The notes under the pieces are model-generated. The model did not search any database. It had not been told where the DNA came from and saw nothing but the letters and a program-made list of their open reading frames with translations. Both the position numbers and the translations under genes were made by a program. Source: Alphaproteobacteria bacterium (GTDB lineage: Bacteria > Pseudomonadota > Alphaproteobacteria > Rhodospirillales > WMHbin7). From it: a DNA stretch of 64,000 bases. The stretch lies in assembly GCA_015232335.1 (NCBI GenBank), contig JADFZV010000002.1, forward strand, positions 1 through 64,000, given 5' to 3'. Shown one piece after another: positions 1 to 9,823 of this stretch (position 1 is its first letter; the number at the start of each line of letters is the position of its first letter).

Positions 1-1
1 C

Positions 2-922
2 TTGGTTCCACTTGTCGCATTGGGCTTGATCCCGTCCTTTGGGGCGCTGGCGGGCGAGACGCCCAAGGTCGTTGCCTCAATAGCACCTCTGCATTCCCTG
101 GCGGCGTCCGTCATGGCGGGAGTAGGGGAGCCCGAGCTTCTATTGCAGGCCAATGCCTCGGCGCATGATTTCAGCTTAAAGCCATCTCAAGTCAGGATTT
201 TGCAAAGAGCCGATCTAGTGCTTTGGGTTGGGCCGGAATTCGAAAGCTTTTTGACCAAGCCGGTTACCAGTCTGGGCGGCAAGGGCCGTGTCCTGACCAT
301 GTCCGATCTACCGGGCATGCTGAAATTGAAAATGCGCAAGGGCGACTTCTGGGAAAGCCATGCGCATGGGGAGGGGCATAACGTTGCTTCAAGTTTCGAG
401 ACGGACGGCCATCTCTGGCTTGATATCGGCAATGCCAAGTTGTTCGCAGCCGCGTTGGCCGACAGGCTTTCGATCATCGATCCCTTACATGCCGGTCTTT
501 ACCAAAGGAATGCAAGCGCGCTGGCTTTGCGCCTAAACCTCCTTGACAGCCATTTGAAGGTGCAATTGGCACCCCTGGCCGCCAGACCCTACGTCGTTTT
601 CCACGATGCCTTTCAATATTTCGAGAAGCGCTACGGTCTGTCTCCCCTGGGCTCGATCACACATGACGAGCGCAAGCCATCCGCCAAGGCCTTGGCGGCT
701 TTGCGCGGCAAAATTTCAGATAGCGGCGGGGCATGCATTTTCAAGGAACCGCAAGCATCGCCGCGTTTGGCCGAGATTCTGGCCGAGGGTCTTCGTGTGC
801 GCATAGGATCGCTTGATGATTTGGGCGCTGGCCTGAAGCCCGGCCCCCAAATGTTCGACTCCCTGATGACCGGCTTGGCCGACAGCCTCAAGGAATGTTT
901 GGATTCGTCGGCTGGTGAATGA
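2..922 (+). CDS. znuA: Zinc ABC transporter substrate-binding protein, 5' end at or beyond window edge
   Basis: This is a periplasmic solute-binding protein of the cluster A-I metal family that delivers Zn(II) to a ZnuBC permease. The first visible codon is TTG at the window edge, so the true start may lie upstream. The visible N-terminus is hydrophobic and ends in Ala-Gly like a signal peptide (residues 1-18). Candidate metal ligands are His31 (APLHSLAASV), the His in GHLWLD near residue 137 and the His in VVFHDAFQYF near 200. A short His-rich stretch (ESHAHGEGH) precedes the second ligand, as in zinc rather than manganese binders. The 3' end overlaps the convergent histidine kinase gene by about 35 bp. 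No permease genes are visible, so they would lie to the left if present. Confidence 0.85.
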   Translation: MVPLVALGLIPSFGALAGETPKVVASIAPLHSLAASVMAGVGEPELLLQANASAHDFSLKPSQVRILQRADLVLWVGPEFESFLTKPVTSLGGKGRVLTMSDLPGMLKLKMRKGDFWESHAHGEGHNVASSFETDGHLWLDIGNAKLFAAALADRLSIIDPLHAGLYQRNASALALRLNLLDSHLKVQLAPLAARPYVVFHDAFQYFEKRYGLSPLGSITHDERKPSAKALAALRGKISDSGGACIFKEPQASPRLAEILAEGLRVRIGSLDDLGAGLKPGPQMFDSLMTGLADSLKECLDSSAGE

Positions 923-2621
923 TCTTGGGCAGCGAGAAACGGAAGATGGCGCCCTGGCCGATTTCGCTTTCAACCCAGATGCGCCCTCCATGGCGCTCGA
1001 TCACGCGCTGACATAGGGCAAGTCCGATGCCGTCGCCGGGATATTCCGTCCGACTGTGCAGGCGTTTGAAGATCAGGAAAATACGGTCGAAATATTGCGG
1101 GTCGATGCCGATTCCATCATCCTTGACCGAGATAATCCAGTCCTCGGGGCGTTCCTCCGCCCAGATTCGCAAATGGGGAACGGCTCCCACTTTCTGAAAG
1201 CGCAAGCCGTTGGCGATTAGCTGTTGGAAGACGGCCTCGATCTGCGGCGCATCGACGGTAAGTTTCGGCAGGGTTTCGATCAAAACCTCGGCGCCGGAAT
1301 GCTTGATGTCGCCGGAAAGCGTCAGAGCGGCCTTGCGGGCCTGTTCGGTAAGGTCGGTTTCGACGAAGGGCGAGCGGCGCGTGCCGACGCTGGAATAGGC
1401 CAGCAATTCGTGAATAAGGCCCTGAAGCCGTTTGACGCCATCGACGGTATAGGCGATGAAGGTATTGGCATCGCTATCAAGCTTGTCCTTGTAGCGGCGC
1501 TCTAGAAGTTGGACATAGCTGCCGATCTGACGCAATGGTTCTTGCAGATCGTGGGATGCGATATAGGCGAACTGCTCAAGATCGGCATTCGAGCGCCTTA
1601 AGCTGTCGTTGGCGCGTTCCAGATCGTTACGGGCGGTTTCTTCCTGGCGGATGGCGCGCAGCACCATCCAGGACAGGCCGGTCATCAACAAGATGGTCAA
1701 CACGCCGATGGCGGCATTGCGCATGGCCCGCCAGTACCATTCGGCCAGGGCGTCGTTCTCGGCAATGCTCATCCAGACCAGAAGCGGCGGGTTTTCCACC
1801 TTGCGATACGAGACCACGCGCTGCACGCCGTCATAAGCCGATTTTCCGCGATAGGTGCCAATGGGCGATATCGGAAGATATTTTACGTAAATCGGATTGG
1901 TCGCCATGTTGCGGTTGATGACGTCGTCGTCCTTGAAAATGGGCTCGCGGATCAGGATCGATCCGTCCAGCTTGTAGACGCCAAGGGCGGGCGTCGAGCC
2001 CACGGCCAGATTGTGGTAGAACTCTTTGAAGTAGATGTTGGAAATAGAAGCGACGGCGATTCCCAGGAAGCGGCCCTGGGAATCGATGATGCGTCTGGCG
2101 ACAGGGAAGGTGAAGTTGTTGGTAAAGGGGTCGCGCGCCACGCGGCCGATAAAAAGGGTCTCGTGCCCTTGTTTTAGAACGGGGAAGAAGTCGCGGTCGG
2201 TGACGTCCAGGACTTGTTGCGGCAAGGGGCGCGACGCCAGGGTGACGTGGCCCAAAGGATCGACCAGAAACAGGGTTTCCGTCTGGGGCGAGGCATTGGC
2301 CATCGATGCCATGACGCGCCGTTCCGTTTCATGCTCTGCCAACATTGGCAGGCGTCCCTGCACCGCGATGCGGTCCATCAGGCGCAACACCAGCAGGTCG
2401 GCGGAATCCAAGGTGCGCTTGGTATGTTCCTCCAGCAAACGCACGTAATCGCGGGTCAATTTTTCGGAATTGTCGAGGGTCTCGTTATAGTCGGTGATGC
2501 TGGCGAAGGTCCCGAATCCGCCGACGACCAGAATATAAAATCCCAGCATAGCGTAGAGAAATCCGCGCGGCCCGCGCAGATGCCTTTTCTTTCCCGACTG
2601 CCCACCCCGCCCTTTCGTCAT
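888..2621 (-). CDS. Membrane sensor histidine kinase with periplasmic PDC/dCache sensor
   Basis: A 577-residue transmitter kinase. It has a transmembrane segment at about residues 21-41, a periplasmic PDC-like sensor at about 45-300, and a second transmembrane segment at about 303-322. A coiled linker leads to the HisKA domain with the phosphoacceptor His357 in ASHDLQEPLRQI, a sequence typical of phytochrome-like and alphaproteobacterial kinases. The ATPase domain shows the G1 box DDGIGID and the G2 box GDGIGLALC. No receiver domain or adjacent response regulator is seen, so it is probably an orphan kinase. The ligand cannot be told from the sequence. It converges on znuA with a small overlap. 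Confidence 0.85.
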   Translation of the reverse strand: MTKGRGGQSGKKRHLRGPRGFLYAMLGFYILVVGGFGTFASITDYNETLDNSEKLTRDYVRLLEEHTKRTLDSADLLVLRLMDRIAVQGRLPMLAEHETERRVMASMANASPQTETLFLVDPLGHVTLASRPLPQQVLDVTDRDFFPVLKQGHETLFIGRVARDPFTNNFTFPVARRIIDSQGRFLGIAVASISNIYFKEFYHNLAVGSTPALGVYKLDGSILIREPIFKDDDVINRNMATNPIYVKYLPISPIGTYRGKSAYDGVQRVVSYRKVENPPLLVWMSIAENDALAEWYWRAMRNAAIGVLTILLMTGLSWMVLRAIRQEETARNDLERANDSLRRSNADLEQFAYIASHDLQEPLRQIGSYVQLLERRYKDKLDSDANTFIAYTVDGVKRLQGLIHELLAYSSVGTRRSPFVETDLTEQARKAALTLSGDIKHSGAEVLIETLPKLTVDAPQIEAVFQQLIANGLRFQKVGAVPHLRIWAEERPEDWIISVKDDGIGIDPQYFDRIFLIFKRLHSRTEYPGDGIGLALCQRVIERHGGRIWVESEIGQGAIFRFSLPKIIHQPTNPNIP

Positions 2622-2681
2622 GCTCCCCTCTTTCGAGCGAGAATATCCTACACGATGTTTCTATAATAGCGAGAGAAATGG

Positions 2682-2924
2682 TTATTTATCAGCACGCTCA
2701 ACAGTCATGATGCCGATGGCCATGCCGACGCTGCCAAACGTGACGAAGAAGCCAAAAAACAGGAGAAAAAGGGCCAGTCCCATGTCGTTAGAGGCGAAGA
2801 TCAGGCCGCGAAGCCCGCCAATATCCAGTGCCAGCAGGAGGGCGCCAAAGAAGAAGCCCCCTATTGCGCCATAGGTCAGGTGGCGAAGCATGAAAAGGAG
2901 GATGGGTTGTTCATGCGGCTTCAT
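2682..2924 (-). CDS. Small two-helix membrane protein, unknown function
   Basis: An 80-residue hydrophobic protein starting MKPHEQPILLFML. I chose this ATG because the longer upstream reading frame begins with a charged, non-conserved-looking stretch and runs under the start of the divergent peptidoglycan-binding gene. Two hydrophobic helices are visible, at about residues 12-33 (YGAIGGFFFGALLLAL) and 44-70 (LALFLLFFGFFVTFGSVGMAIGI). There are no recognisable catalytic motifs. It sits between the histidine kinase and the divergent gene at 3014. The family is not recognised. Confidence 0.55.
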   Translation of the reverse strand: MKPHEQPILLFMLRHLTYGAIGGFFFGALLLALDIGGLRGLIFASNDMGLALFLLFFGFFVTFGSVGMAIGIMTVERADK

Positions 2925-3013
2925 GGGGGATCGTGCCTTTGAGACGGGAAGGGGGTCGAAATCGGAGCAAAGAGTAGTTACCTTAGGACGACGCGGGACC
3001 GCCAAGGGGGCGG

Positions 3014-4741
3014 ATGTCATTGATGAATGCATCTAACGGAAACAAATTGAATATTAGCGGAGACTTAAAGTCACGCCAATGGGGCTTTGCCTCGTTTCTG
3101 GTGCTGGCGTTTCTTTTGCCCTGGCATTCGTCCTCGCCTGCTGCCTTGAGTGACCCGCCTCAACTTCCCGGCAAGACCGAGGCTCCGGTAGCGGTGGACG
3201 CCCTGCTTCTGGCCATCCAAAGCCTGCTGGGTGAGATGGGGCTTTATCATGGAGCCCTTGATGGTCGCATGAGCAAATCGACCCAGGAAGCCATTCGCCT
3301 GCACCAGAAGGCCTGGAATTTAAAGCAGAACGGCCTGCCCAGCGAAGATTTGCTGCAGCATCTGGAAATGGTGGCGGGCATGCGCCGCATCGAGCGGCGT
3401 TTGAAACAGACCAAGGCCGAGCAGATCACCGGCGCCAAAAGATTGATCGAAGAATCGCCTGCCACGCGCCGCCTGCTTTTAGAGGCGGCGGCCCGTCCAC
3501 AGCCGTCCGTCGAGAGTCCACAAAGCTGTTTTGACGAGCCGCGCCCGGAATGTCTGGCCATTCTGGCCCGTCAGGCCGCATTGGCAGCTCCCGTTGGGTC
3601 GATGCGCGACTGGGCTTTGTCGGAAGTGGCGAGCGAGGCGGCGGAAGCGGGCGTTCCCCTGATGGCCTGGGAAGTGGCTTCGCGCATCGATGATCCCAGA
3701 ACCCTGATTGCGGCGCTGGGTTCCGTTGCCCGCGCGTTGGCTGAGGGGGGCAATTTCCAGGCTGCGCTTGAGGCATTGGAGGCGATTCCTGATACCGCTA
3801 GACGGTGCGAGGCGGCCTTGAATCTGGCGCAAAGACAGGCCGAGGCGGGAAAGCATGAGGGTGCCCGCGCTGCCCGCAATCTGGCGGTGCAAATGCTAGA
3901 CAGCCTTAAAATGCCCGAGGAAATTCTGGCGGCGCGCTTGAAGCTGGCGGAAGTGGCCCTGCTTCTGGGCGAGGGCGGGGCGGCGTCGCGTTGGCGCCTT
4001 GAGGCCGAGCAGCGCCTTTTATCGCTTCCTGTCGATGCCAGGCAAGGCGCCATGGCCAGCTTGTCGATGATCGAAACATCCCTCAAGCGCTTTGACGCCA
4101 GCCGCCAATGGCTGTTGCAGGTACAAGACGGATTGTTGCGCGTTCCCGCCGAGCTCAAGCTGATCGAAGCCATGGCCCTGGCCGGGCGGGGAGGCGAGGC
4201 AGAAACCCTGGCGGACTATATCGAGGCCCCGCGCTACCGCGTTCTGGCTCAGGTTCGCCTGGCCGCGGCAAAGATCAAGCTGGGTGACAATGCGGAGGCC
4301 AAGCGCCATCTGCGCGAGGCCGGAACGCAGGTGAGCGCCATCGACCTGCCCTTTGCCAAGGCTTACGGGGAAAGCCAGATCGCCTTGGCCTGGCAGGCGT
4401 TGGGCGAGAGTGAGACGGCTGAGGCCATGGCCCGGGTCATTGAGGACGAAGCCATCAAGGCGCACACGCTTTGGCGTCTGTCTGACGTCGTTCCCCTGGG
4501 GCGGCGCGACATCTTGCGCATCGAGGCGGAACTGGCGACCAAGGCGCATGCCGACCCCTTTGGCCGGGTCTGGATGTATGCCGAACTGGTCCGCGAGCGC
4601 TCGCGCCAAGGTGACAAGGCCGGTGCCCTGGCCCATCTGGCGCGGGGGCTGACCGTGGCCGAGGCGATTTCCGACTCTTGGAGCCGATCCCGCGCCCTGG
4701 CGGCCCTGGCCGGGGCCATGGCCGAAATGCAGAGGCCATAA
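3014..4741 (+). CDS. Exported peptidoglycan-binding (PGB_1) protein with TPR-like helical repeats
   Basis: A 575-residue protein with an N-terminal hydrophobic signal or anchor (about residues 23-38, FASFLVLAFLLPW). A PG_binding_1 domain follows at about 60-115 (LLLAIQSLLGEMGLYHGALDGR; the GxYxGxxDGxxxxxTxxAIxxFQ-type pattern is evident). The rest, from about 175 to 570, is a long Ala/Leu/Glu-rich helical array resembling TPR/SEL1 repeats. An ATG at 3023 is an alternative start; a GGGGG stretch just upstream could serve either. The likely role is a cell-envelope scaffold that binds murein through the PGB domain and partners through the repeats. No enzymatic motif is seen. It is divergent from the small membrane gene at 2682. 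Confidence 0.65.
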   Translation: MSLMNASNGNKLNISGDLKSRQWGFASFLVLAFLLPWHSSSPAALSDPPQLPGKTEAPVAVDALLLAIQSLLGEMGLYHGALDGRMSKSTQEAIRLHQKAWNLKQNGLPSEDLLQHLEMVAGMRRIERRLKQTKAEQITGAKRLIEESPATRRLLLEAAARPQPSVESPQSCFDEPRPECLAILARQAALAAPVGSMRDWALSEVASEAAEAGVPLMAWEVASRIDDPRTLIAALGSVARALAEGGNFQAALEALEAIPDTARRCEAALNLAQRQAEAGKHEGARAARNLAVQMLDSLKMPEEILAARLKLAEVALLLGEGGAASRWRLEAEQRLLSLPVDARQGAMASLSMIETSLKRFDASRQWLLQVQDGLLRVPAELKLIEAMALAGRGGEAETLADYIEAPRYRVLAQVRLAAAKIKLGDNAEAKRHLREAGTQVSAIDLPFAKAYGESQIALAWQALGESETAEAMARVIEDEAIKAHTLWRLSDVVPLGRRDILRIEAELATKAHADPFGRVWMYAELVRERSRQGDKAGALAHLARGLTVAEAISDSWSRSRALAALAGAMAEMQRP

Positions 4742-4835
4742 GGGTTTTTTTGCCGGAACTTAACAAAGATCAAGTCCGTTTCGGCCAGGGGATCCTAGTC
4801 TGAAACTCCTTCTTTGCTCGTTAGGAGTGACGCGC

Positions 4836-7352
4836 ATGGCCCTTCTTCCCTGGCACGATTCCTTTAGCACCGGCGTTCGCGTTCTCGATGACGATCATCG
4901 TCACTGGGTCGATATGCTGAACCAGTTGCACGAAGCCCGCCAGAAGGGCAAGGACAAGGAGTTCATCGACAAGAGCATCGACGATCTTCTGACCCACATA
5001 CGCCAGCATTTCCAGCGCGAGGAAGGATTCATGAGCCAAGCCGGCTATCCCGGCTTTGGCCACCACAAGGAAATGCACGAGCATTCCCTTGCCGAGATAT
5101 TGTCCTTGGCCGAACGACACAAGAATTTCGGGGATAAGGTCGATCCCAAGCACATTCTCGAATTCGTCAAGAATTTCTTCGTCAATCACGTCTCGACCGA
5201 AGATTTGCGCATGCGCGAATTCTTCCGCGAGAAGGGCATTGCCGATGTGCCTTTGCATGACAAGCAGAAGGGGCATTTGCGCCTGGGAGCTCTGAATAAA
5301 TTTTATAGCCTGTTCGATGCCGTGACGGTCAGAACGCGCATCATGCTGCTGGTCCTGCTGCCGCTTCTGGCCCTGACGGCCTATGCGGGCGTGGCTATCA
5401 ATGGCCGCCTTAGCATCGCCAACGAGATGGAGAAGCTGGAGGATCTGGCCGCTTTCTCGGGCGATGCCAGCGCGCTTATTCACGAGTTGCAAAAGGAACG
5501 CGGATCGTCATCCCTGTTCCTGGGCAGCAAAGGCACCAAGTTCAAAGAGGAGGTGGGGGCCATCCGCAAGGAGGGCGACAAGCGATTTGCTCCCTTCAAG
5601 GCGGGGATGGAAAAGATTATGGCCGCCATGCCGGAATACAAGGAACAGGGTGCTGCCGTTCTGAATGGTTTGGGCGGGCTGTCCGCCATTCGCACCAAGG
5701 TCGATGCGCTTGAGATTCCCATCCCGGAAACCCAGGCCTTCTATACGAAATCCATTGGCCAGATCGTCGACATGATCGATGCCATGGCGCTGGCCACAAC
5801 GGACAGTTCCGTCACCCGTCAGGTGGCGGCCTATTCCAACTGGATCAAGCTGAAGGAACGCGCTGGACAGGAACGCGCCATGGTCTCGGCGGGTTTTGCC
5901 GCGGCCAAGTTCTCGCCCGAACTCTTCCAGCGCTTCCAGTCCAATGTGGGCCAACAGATGGCTTTTGAAAACGCCTTCCAGGCCTTTGCCTCCCCGGCGA
6001 TGAAGGCGGCGGTGAAGTCAACCGTCAGCGGCCCGGCGGTGGATGAGGTGTTGCGCCTGCGCAAGATTGCGGCCTCCAGCCTGGAAACCGGCAGCACCGA
6101 GGGAGTGGAAGCTCCCGTCTGGTTTGCTGCCTCGACGGCGCGCATCGATCTCATGAAGAAAATCGAGGACCAGATCGGCGTGGAATTGAAGGCGCAGGCT
6201 GCCCGAATTCACGCCAAGGCCATAGGCGATCTGACGTTCCTGGGCATTGGATCGCTGGCCCTTCTATCGGTCATCGCCTTTCTGGGCTTTGCCATCGTGA
6301 TGAGCATTTCCCCGCCTTTGGTGCGCATGACAGAAACCATGCGCATGCTTGCCGATGGCGATTATGGCGTCGATGTTTTCGGCCAGCAGCGCAAGGATGA
6401 AATCGGCGATATGGCGCGCAGCTTGCAATTCTTTAAGGAAACCCTGATCAAGGCTTCGGTCACATCTTCCGAGGATTGGTATGAGAACACCGCGCAGATC
6501 GAGAAACTAGCCCGCAAGCAGCGGCTGATCGAGGATTTCGAGAAGAAAGTTTCCCAGTTCCTTGAGCAGATGGCGGGTGGTGCCGATGGTTTGGCCAGAA
6601 CCGCCGTGCAGATGAGTGGAAATGCCAGCAATACCGCTCAGGAAAGCGAGGTGGTGAGTTCCGCCTCTCAGCAGGCCAGCGAGCGCGTTGAGGCCGCTGC
6701 TGCGGCGGCGGAGGAGTTGCGCGCCTCGATTTCCGAGATCGGGCGCCAGGTCGATGGCGCGGCCCGTGCAACGCGCGATGCCGCCCAGCAGGCCCAGGCC
6801 ACCGATGCCAAGGTGGAGTCGCTTCTCAGCGCGGCTCAACGCATCGGCGAGGTGGTGCATCTGATCAACGACATCGCGTCTCAGACCAATCTGCTGGCGC
6901 TGAATGCCACCATCGAGGCCGCCAGGGCGGGCGAGGCAGGCAAGGGATTCGCCGTGGTCGCCAACGAGGTCAAATCACTGGCCAACCAAACAGCCAAGGC
7001 CACTGATGAGATTGCCGGGCAGATCAAGGCCATGCAATTGGCGACTGACGAGACTGTGGCGGCCTTGCGCGAGATTTCCAACCGCATCTCAGAAATCGAT
7101 CAGGTATCGGCATCGGTTGCTGCGGCCATCGAGGAACAGAGCAGCGCCACCGAAGAGATCAGCCGCAATGTGCATGATACCGCACGGGCTGCGGCCGACG
7201 TATCATCATCAATCGAACGTGTCAGCACCGCCGCCGCCGAAACCGGCAAGGCGTCGCAAAGCGTTCAGGCTGAGGCCGAGCAAATGAGCCACCAGGCGGG
7301 CAACATCCGCACCGAGGTCAAAGCCTTCCTGGCCGAGGTAAAGGCGGCGTAA
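4836..7352 (+). CDS. Chemoreceptor with N-terminal hemerythrin, NIT sensor, HAMP and MCP signalling domains
   Basis: An 838-residue methyl-accepting chemotaxis protein. The ATG at 4836 was chosen because AGGAG lies 8 nt upstream; an in-frame GTG at 4827 overlaps that site. Residues 1-135 are a bacteriohemerythrin domain with the full diiron ligand set: His21, His58, Glu62, His77, His81, His118 and Asp123. Transmembrane segments at about 169-188 and 465-490 bracket a periplasmic NIT-type (nitrate/nitrite-sensing) region with the family motif [13 protein letters not shown] at about 218-230. HAMP and a canonical MCP hairpin follow, the latter containing the tip [20 protein letters not shown]. 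The predicted topology puts the O2-binding hemerythrin in the cytoplasm and the NIT domain in the periplasm, suggesting integration of oxygen and nitrate signals for taxis (inference). Confidence 0.9.
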   Translation: MALLPWHDSFSTGVRVLDDDHRHWVDMLNQLHEARQKGKDKEFIDKSIDDLLTHIRQHFQREEGFMSQAGYPGFGHHKEMHEHSLAEILSLAERHKNFGDKVDPKHILEFVKNFFVNHVSTEDLRMREFFREKGIADVPLHDKQKGHLRLGALNKFYSLFDAVTVRTRIMLLVLLPLLALTAYAGVAINGRLSIANEMEKLEDLAAFSGDASALIHELQKERGSSSLFLGSKGTKFKEEVGAIRKEGDKRFAPFKAGMEKIMAAMPEYKEQGAAVLNGLGGLSAIRTKVDALEIPIPETQAFYTKSIGQIVDMIDAMALATTDSSVTRQVAAYSNWIKLKERAGQERAMVSAGFAAAKFSPELFQRFQSNVGQQMAFENAFQAFASPAMKAAVKSTVSGPAVDEVLRLRKIAASSLETGSTEGVEAPVWFAASTARIDLMKKIEDQIGVELKAQAARIHAKAIGDLTFLGIGSLALLSVIAFLGFAIVMSISPPLVRMTETMRMLADGDYGVDVFGQQRKDEIGDMARSLQFFKETLIKASVTSSEDWYENTAQIEKLARKQRLIEDFEKKVSQFLEQMAGGADGLARTAVQMSGNASNTAQESEVVSSASQQASERVEAAAAAAEELRASISEIGRQVDGAARATRDAAQQAQATDAKVESLLSAAQRIGEVVHLINDIASQTNLLALNATIEAARAGEAGKGFAVVANEVKSLANQTAKATDEIAGQIKAMQLATDETVAALREISNRISEIDQVSASVAAAIEEQSSATEEISRNVHDTARAAADVSSSIERVSTAAAETGKASQSVQAEAEQMSHQAGNIRTEVKAFLAEVKAA

Positions 7353-7366
7353 TCCCGGACAGACTC

Positions 7367-8350
7367 TTACATCCACTCTCTCAAGAGCGCCGTCAGAGGA
7401 ATGTCGGCGGGGGGCATGGGGTAGGCGCTCAGCTTGTCCTTGCTTACCCAGGCCAGGGTCTGGCCTTCATGCGCCTGGGGCGTTCCCTGCCATTGGCGCA
7501 GCACGAAGAGCGGCATTAGAAGATGAAAGCTGTCGTAATCGTGCGAGGCGAAGGCCAGCGGCGCCAGGCAGCTTTGCGTGGCGTCGATGCCCAGTTCTTC
7601 CTTAAGTTCGCGCAAGATTGCGGCTTCCGGTTTCTCCAGGGCATGAACCTTGCCGCCTGGAAATTCCCAAAGCCCCGCCATGGCTTTTCCTTCTGGCCGC
7701 TTGGCGAGAAGAACGCGCCCGTCGGCATCGATCAGCGCCGCCGCCGTTACCAGCAGCAGGGGTTGATCCACTCTTTGCCGGTCCCAGGCCTTTCGATCAA
7801 GCTGGAACTGCGTGACGGGTATGTCCTTGCATCGGCCGGAAAGCCCGCAGGAGGGAAACTCCGATCCGGTGAAGCCAAGCTTCTCCAGCAGACGGCAGGA
7901 GGCGGTATTGGCCGTCATGACTTGCGCTGTGACGACGGACAGTCCCAGGGCCTGAAAGGCCAGCCGGGTCATGCGCCGTATGGATTGGGTGGCGTAGCCT
8001 CGTTTCCAGAAATCGCGGCCTATCCAGTAGCCGATACGCCCTTGTCCGTCTTCAGTGGACAGGTTGATCGCCCCCACCAATGCCCCATCGCTCACGCGCT
8101 CGATGATCAGGGAGATTTCCCGCTCCGAGGCATTGGCCTGACTTGCCTTGGCAAGGAAGATTTCCGCGTCCTTGGTTTGATAGGGATGGGGCAGGTCCGC
8201 CGTCCAGCGGGCGATCTCGGCATTGTTGGCGATTTTTGTCAGGGCCTGCACATCCAGGGCTTTGGGCGGGCGCAGTTTCAATTCCGCCGTCGTCAGCGCC
8301 TCGCCCCGCCAGCCCGGATGGACCGACAGACAGCCGCTATCATTCTTCAC
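7367..8350 (-). CDS. mutT: GNAT acetyltransferase fused to MutT-type NUDIX hydrolase
   Basis: A two-domain protein of about 327 residues. The N-terminal half (about 24-175) is a RimJ/RimL-type GNAT acetyltransferase (LRPPKALDVQALTKIANN; GYWIGRDFWKRGYATQ; NTASCRLLEKLGF). The C-terminal half (about 195-327) is MutT-like, with an intact Nudix box beginning GGKVHALEKPEA and ending RELKEELGI; MutT clears 8-oxo-dGTP from the nucleotide pool. The start is uncertain: I prefer the GTG at 8350 because AAAGGA lies about 8 nt upstream, but ATGs at 8359 and 8404 are in frame. It lies downstream of argJ on the same strand, separated by a palindromic repeat; the parvulin-argJ-mutT order is common in alphaproteobacteria. 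Confidence 0.85.
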   Translation of the reverse strand: MKNDSGCLSVHPGWRGEALTTAELKLRPPKALDVQALTKIANNAEIARWTADLPHPYQTKDAEIFLAKASQANASEREISLIIERVSDGALVGAINLSTEDGQGRIGYWIGRDFWKRGYATQSIRRMTRLAFQALGLSVVTAQVMTANTASCRLLEKLGFTGSEFPSCGLSGRCKDIPVTQFQLDRKAWDRQRVDQPLLLVTAAALIDADGRVLLAKRPEGKAMAGLWEFPGGKVHALEKPEAAILRELKEELGIDATQSCLAPLAFASHDYDSFHLLMPLFVLRQWQGTPQAHEGQTLAWVSKDKLSAYPMPPADIPLTALLREWM

Positions 8351-8441
8351 GGCACACATCCTTTGGCGTTTGATGGTCGGAAATATGGCTCCACGACTTT
8401 TCATGTGGATCTGCCAAACTCACAGAGGTCAGCAAATACAT

Positions 8442-8535
8442 CGTCATGCCCGGCCTTGTGCCGGGCATCCACGCCTTGCCGCCTGATCTCTATGAAAGAA
8501 GATCGTGGATGGCCGGGTCAAGCCCGGCCATGACG
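8442..8535. repeat. REP/BIME-like palindromic intergenic repeat
   Basis: The outer arms CGTCATGCCCGGC and GCCCGGCCATGACG form the ends of a large imperfect inverted repeat. Inner arms GGCATCCACG and CGTGGATGGCC also pair. The transcript would fold into a long hairpin between argJ and the GNAT-mutT gene. This sequence type is dispersed in many alphaproteobacterial genomes; I see only one copy in this window. It may end or stabilise the argJ transcript. Confidence 0.7.
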
Positions 8536-8585
8536 GATTGAAACATGGGACAAATCCCACTTCCAACGTCGTAGAGCCGGAAATA

Positions 8586-9818
8586 TTAAGTTCTATAAGA
8601 CCCATTGATATCGATATAGCCGTGGGTGAGATCGCAGGTCCAGACTGTGAAGCGGCCCTTGCCGACACCGACATCGATCTCGAATTTGACGTTCTGGCCC
8701 TTCATGTGATTGGCTACCGGCGTTTCGTCATAGCCGGGAACGGCAGCACCGTTGCAGGCGACATCGAATCCGCCGATGCGAATGGTCAAACGGTCGCGGT
8801 CGGCCTTTTCGCCCGCCTTGCCGACGGCCATCACGACGCGGCCCCAATTGGCATCTTCGCCCGCGATGGCGGTTTTCATCAAGGGCGAATTGGCCACCGA
8901 AAGCCCGATGCGCTTGGCGGCCTTGGCCGAGGCGGCGCCCGAAACTGTGATCTCAACGAATTTGGTGGCTCCCTCGCCATCCCTGACCACCAGATGGGCC
9001 AGTTCCAGCAGCACGGCATCAAGGCCTGCGCGGAAATCCTTAAGCTTGGGATCGTTGGTTTGCGTAATGCGCGGATGCTGCGCCTGTCCAGTTGCAAACA
9101 AGATCAGCGTGTCGCTGGTCGAGGTGTCGCTATCCACCGTGATGGCGTTGAAGCTTTTATCAGCCCCTCGGGTGAGCAGGCTTTGCAGAAGGGGGGCGGG
9201 CAGTTTCGCATCGGTAAAGACATAGGCCAGCATGGTCGCCATGTCAGGCGCTATCATGCCCGACCCCTTGGCAATGCCGTTGATGGTGACGGTGGTATCG
9301 CCGATGCGCACACGGCGCGAGGCCAGTTTGGGATAGGTGTCGGTGGTCATGATGGCCTTGGCGGCATCCAGCCAGGCATCGGCCTTCAGCGCCAACGCTG
9401 CCTTGGGCAGGGCGGCGGTGATCTTCTCAAAGGGCAAGGGAACGCCGATGGTGCCGGTCGAGGAGACGAACACTTCGGTTTCCTTGCAGCCGATCAGACT
9501 AGCCGTGGCCTTCACGGTGGCGCTCACAGCCTCGTCACCTGCGCGCCCCGTAAAGGCGTTGGCATTGCCGGAATTGACCACCAGGGCCTGCGCCTTGCCC
9601 TTAGCACCCGCCTTGCGGCACCAGTCCACCGGGGCCGAGGAAGCCAGCGAGCGGGTATAGACCCCCGCCATGCTGGTGCCGGGTGCTAGTTCGGCCAGCA
9701 ACAGATCGGTTCGCCCCTTGTAGCGCAATCCCGAGGCAAAGGTTGCCAGACGCACCCCCGCCAGCGGCGGCAGGTGCGGAAAACTTTCGGGTGCCAGGGG
9801 CGAAATGGGCGGGGCCAC
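8586..9818 (-). CDS. argJ: Bifunctional glutamate N-acetyltransferase / ornithine acetyltransferase
   Basis: ArgJ moves the acetyl group from N-acetylornithine to glutamate, and in bifunctional forms also uses acetyl-CoA, closing the acetyl cycle of arginine synthesis in the cytoplasm. The protein has 410 residues, the usual length. The self-cleavage site is visible as KGSGMIAPDMATML, with Thr195 as the expected new N-terminal nucleophile. The conserved stretches VNSGNANAFTG (about 82-92) and SSTGTIGVPLP (about 119-129) are present. The 5' neighbour is the parvulin gene, 5 bp away on the same strand, suggesting co-transcription. Confidence 0.96.
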   Translation of the reverse strand: MAPPISPLAPESFPHLPPLAGVRLATFASGLRYKGRTDLLLAELAPGTSMAGVYTRSLASSAPVDWCRKAGAKGKAQALVVNSGNANAFTGRAGDEAVSATVKATASLIGCKETEVFVSSTGTIGVPLPFEKITAALPKAALALKADAWLDAAKAIMTTDTYPKLASRRVRIGDTTVTINGIAKGSGMIAPDMATMLAYVFTDAKLPAPLLQSLLTRGADKSFNAITVDSDTSTSDTLILFATGQAQHPRITQTNDPKLKDFRAGLDAVLLELAHLVVRDGEGATKFVEITVSGAASAKAAKRIGLSVANSPLMKTAIAGEDANWGRVVMAVGKAGEKADRDRLTIRIGGFDVACNGAAVPGYDETPVANHMKGQNVKFEIDVGVGKGRFTVWTCDLTHGYIDINGSYRT

Positions 9819-9823
9819 GGGGC

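Noticed and set aside
8505..9689. 394-codon plus-strand frame opposite argJ
   Set aside because: Antisense to argJ; His/Gly-rich composition typical of shadow frames.
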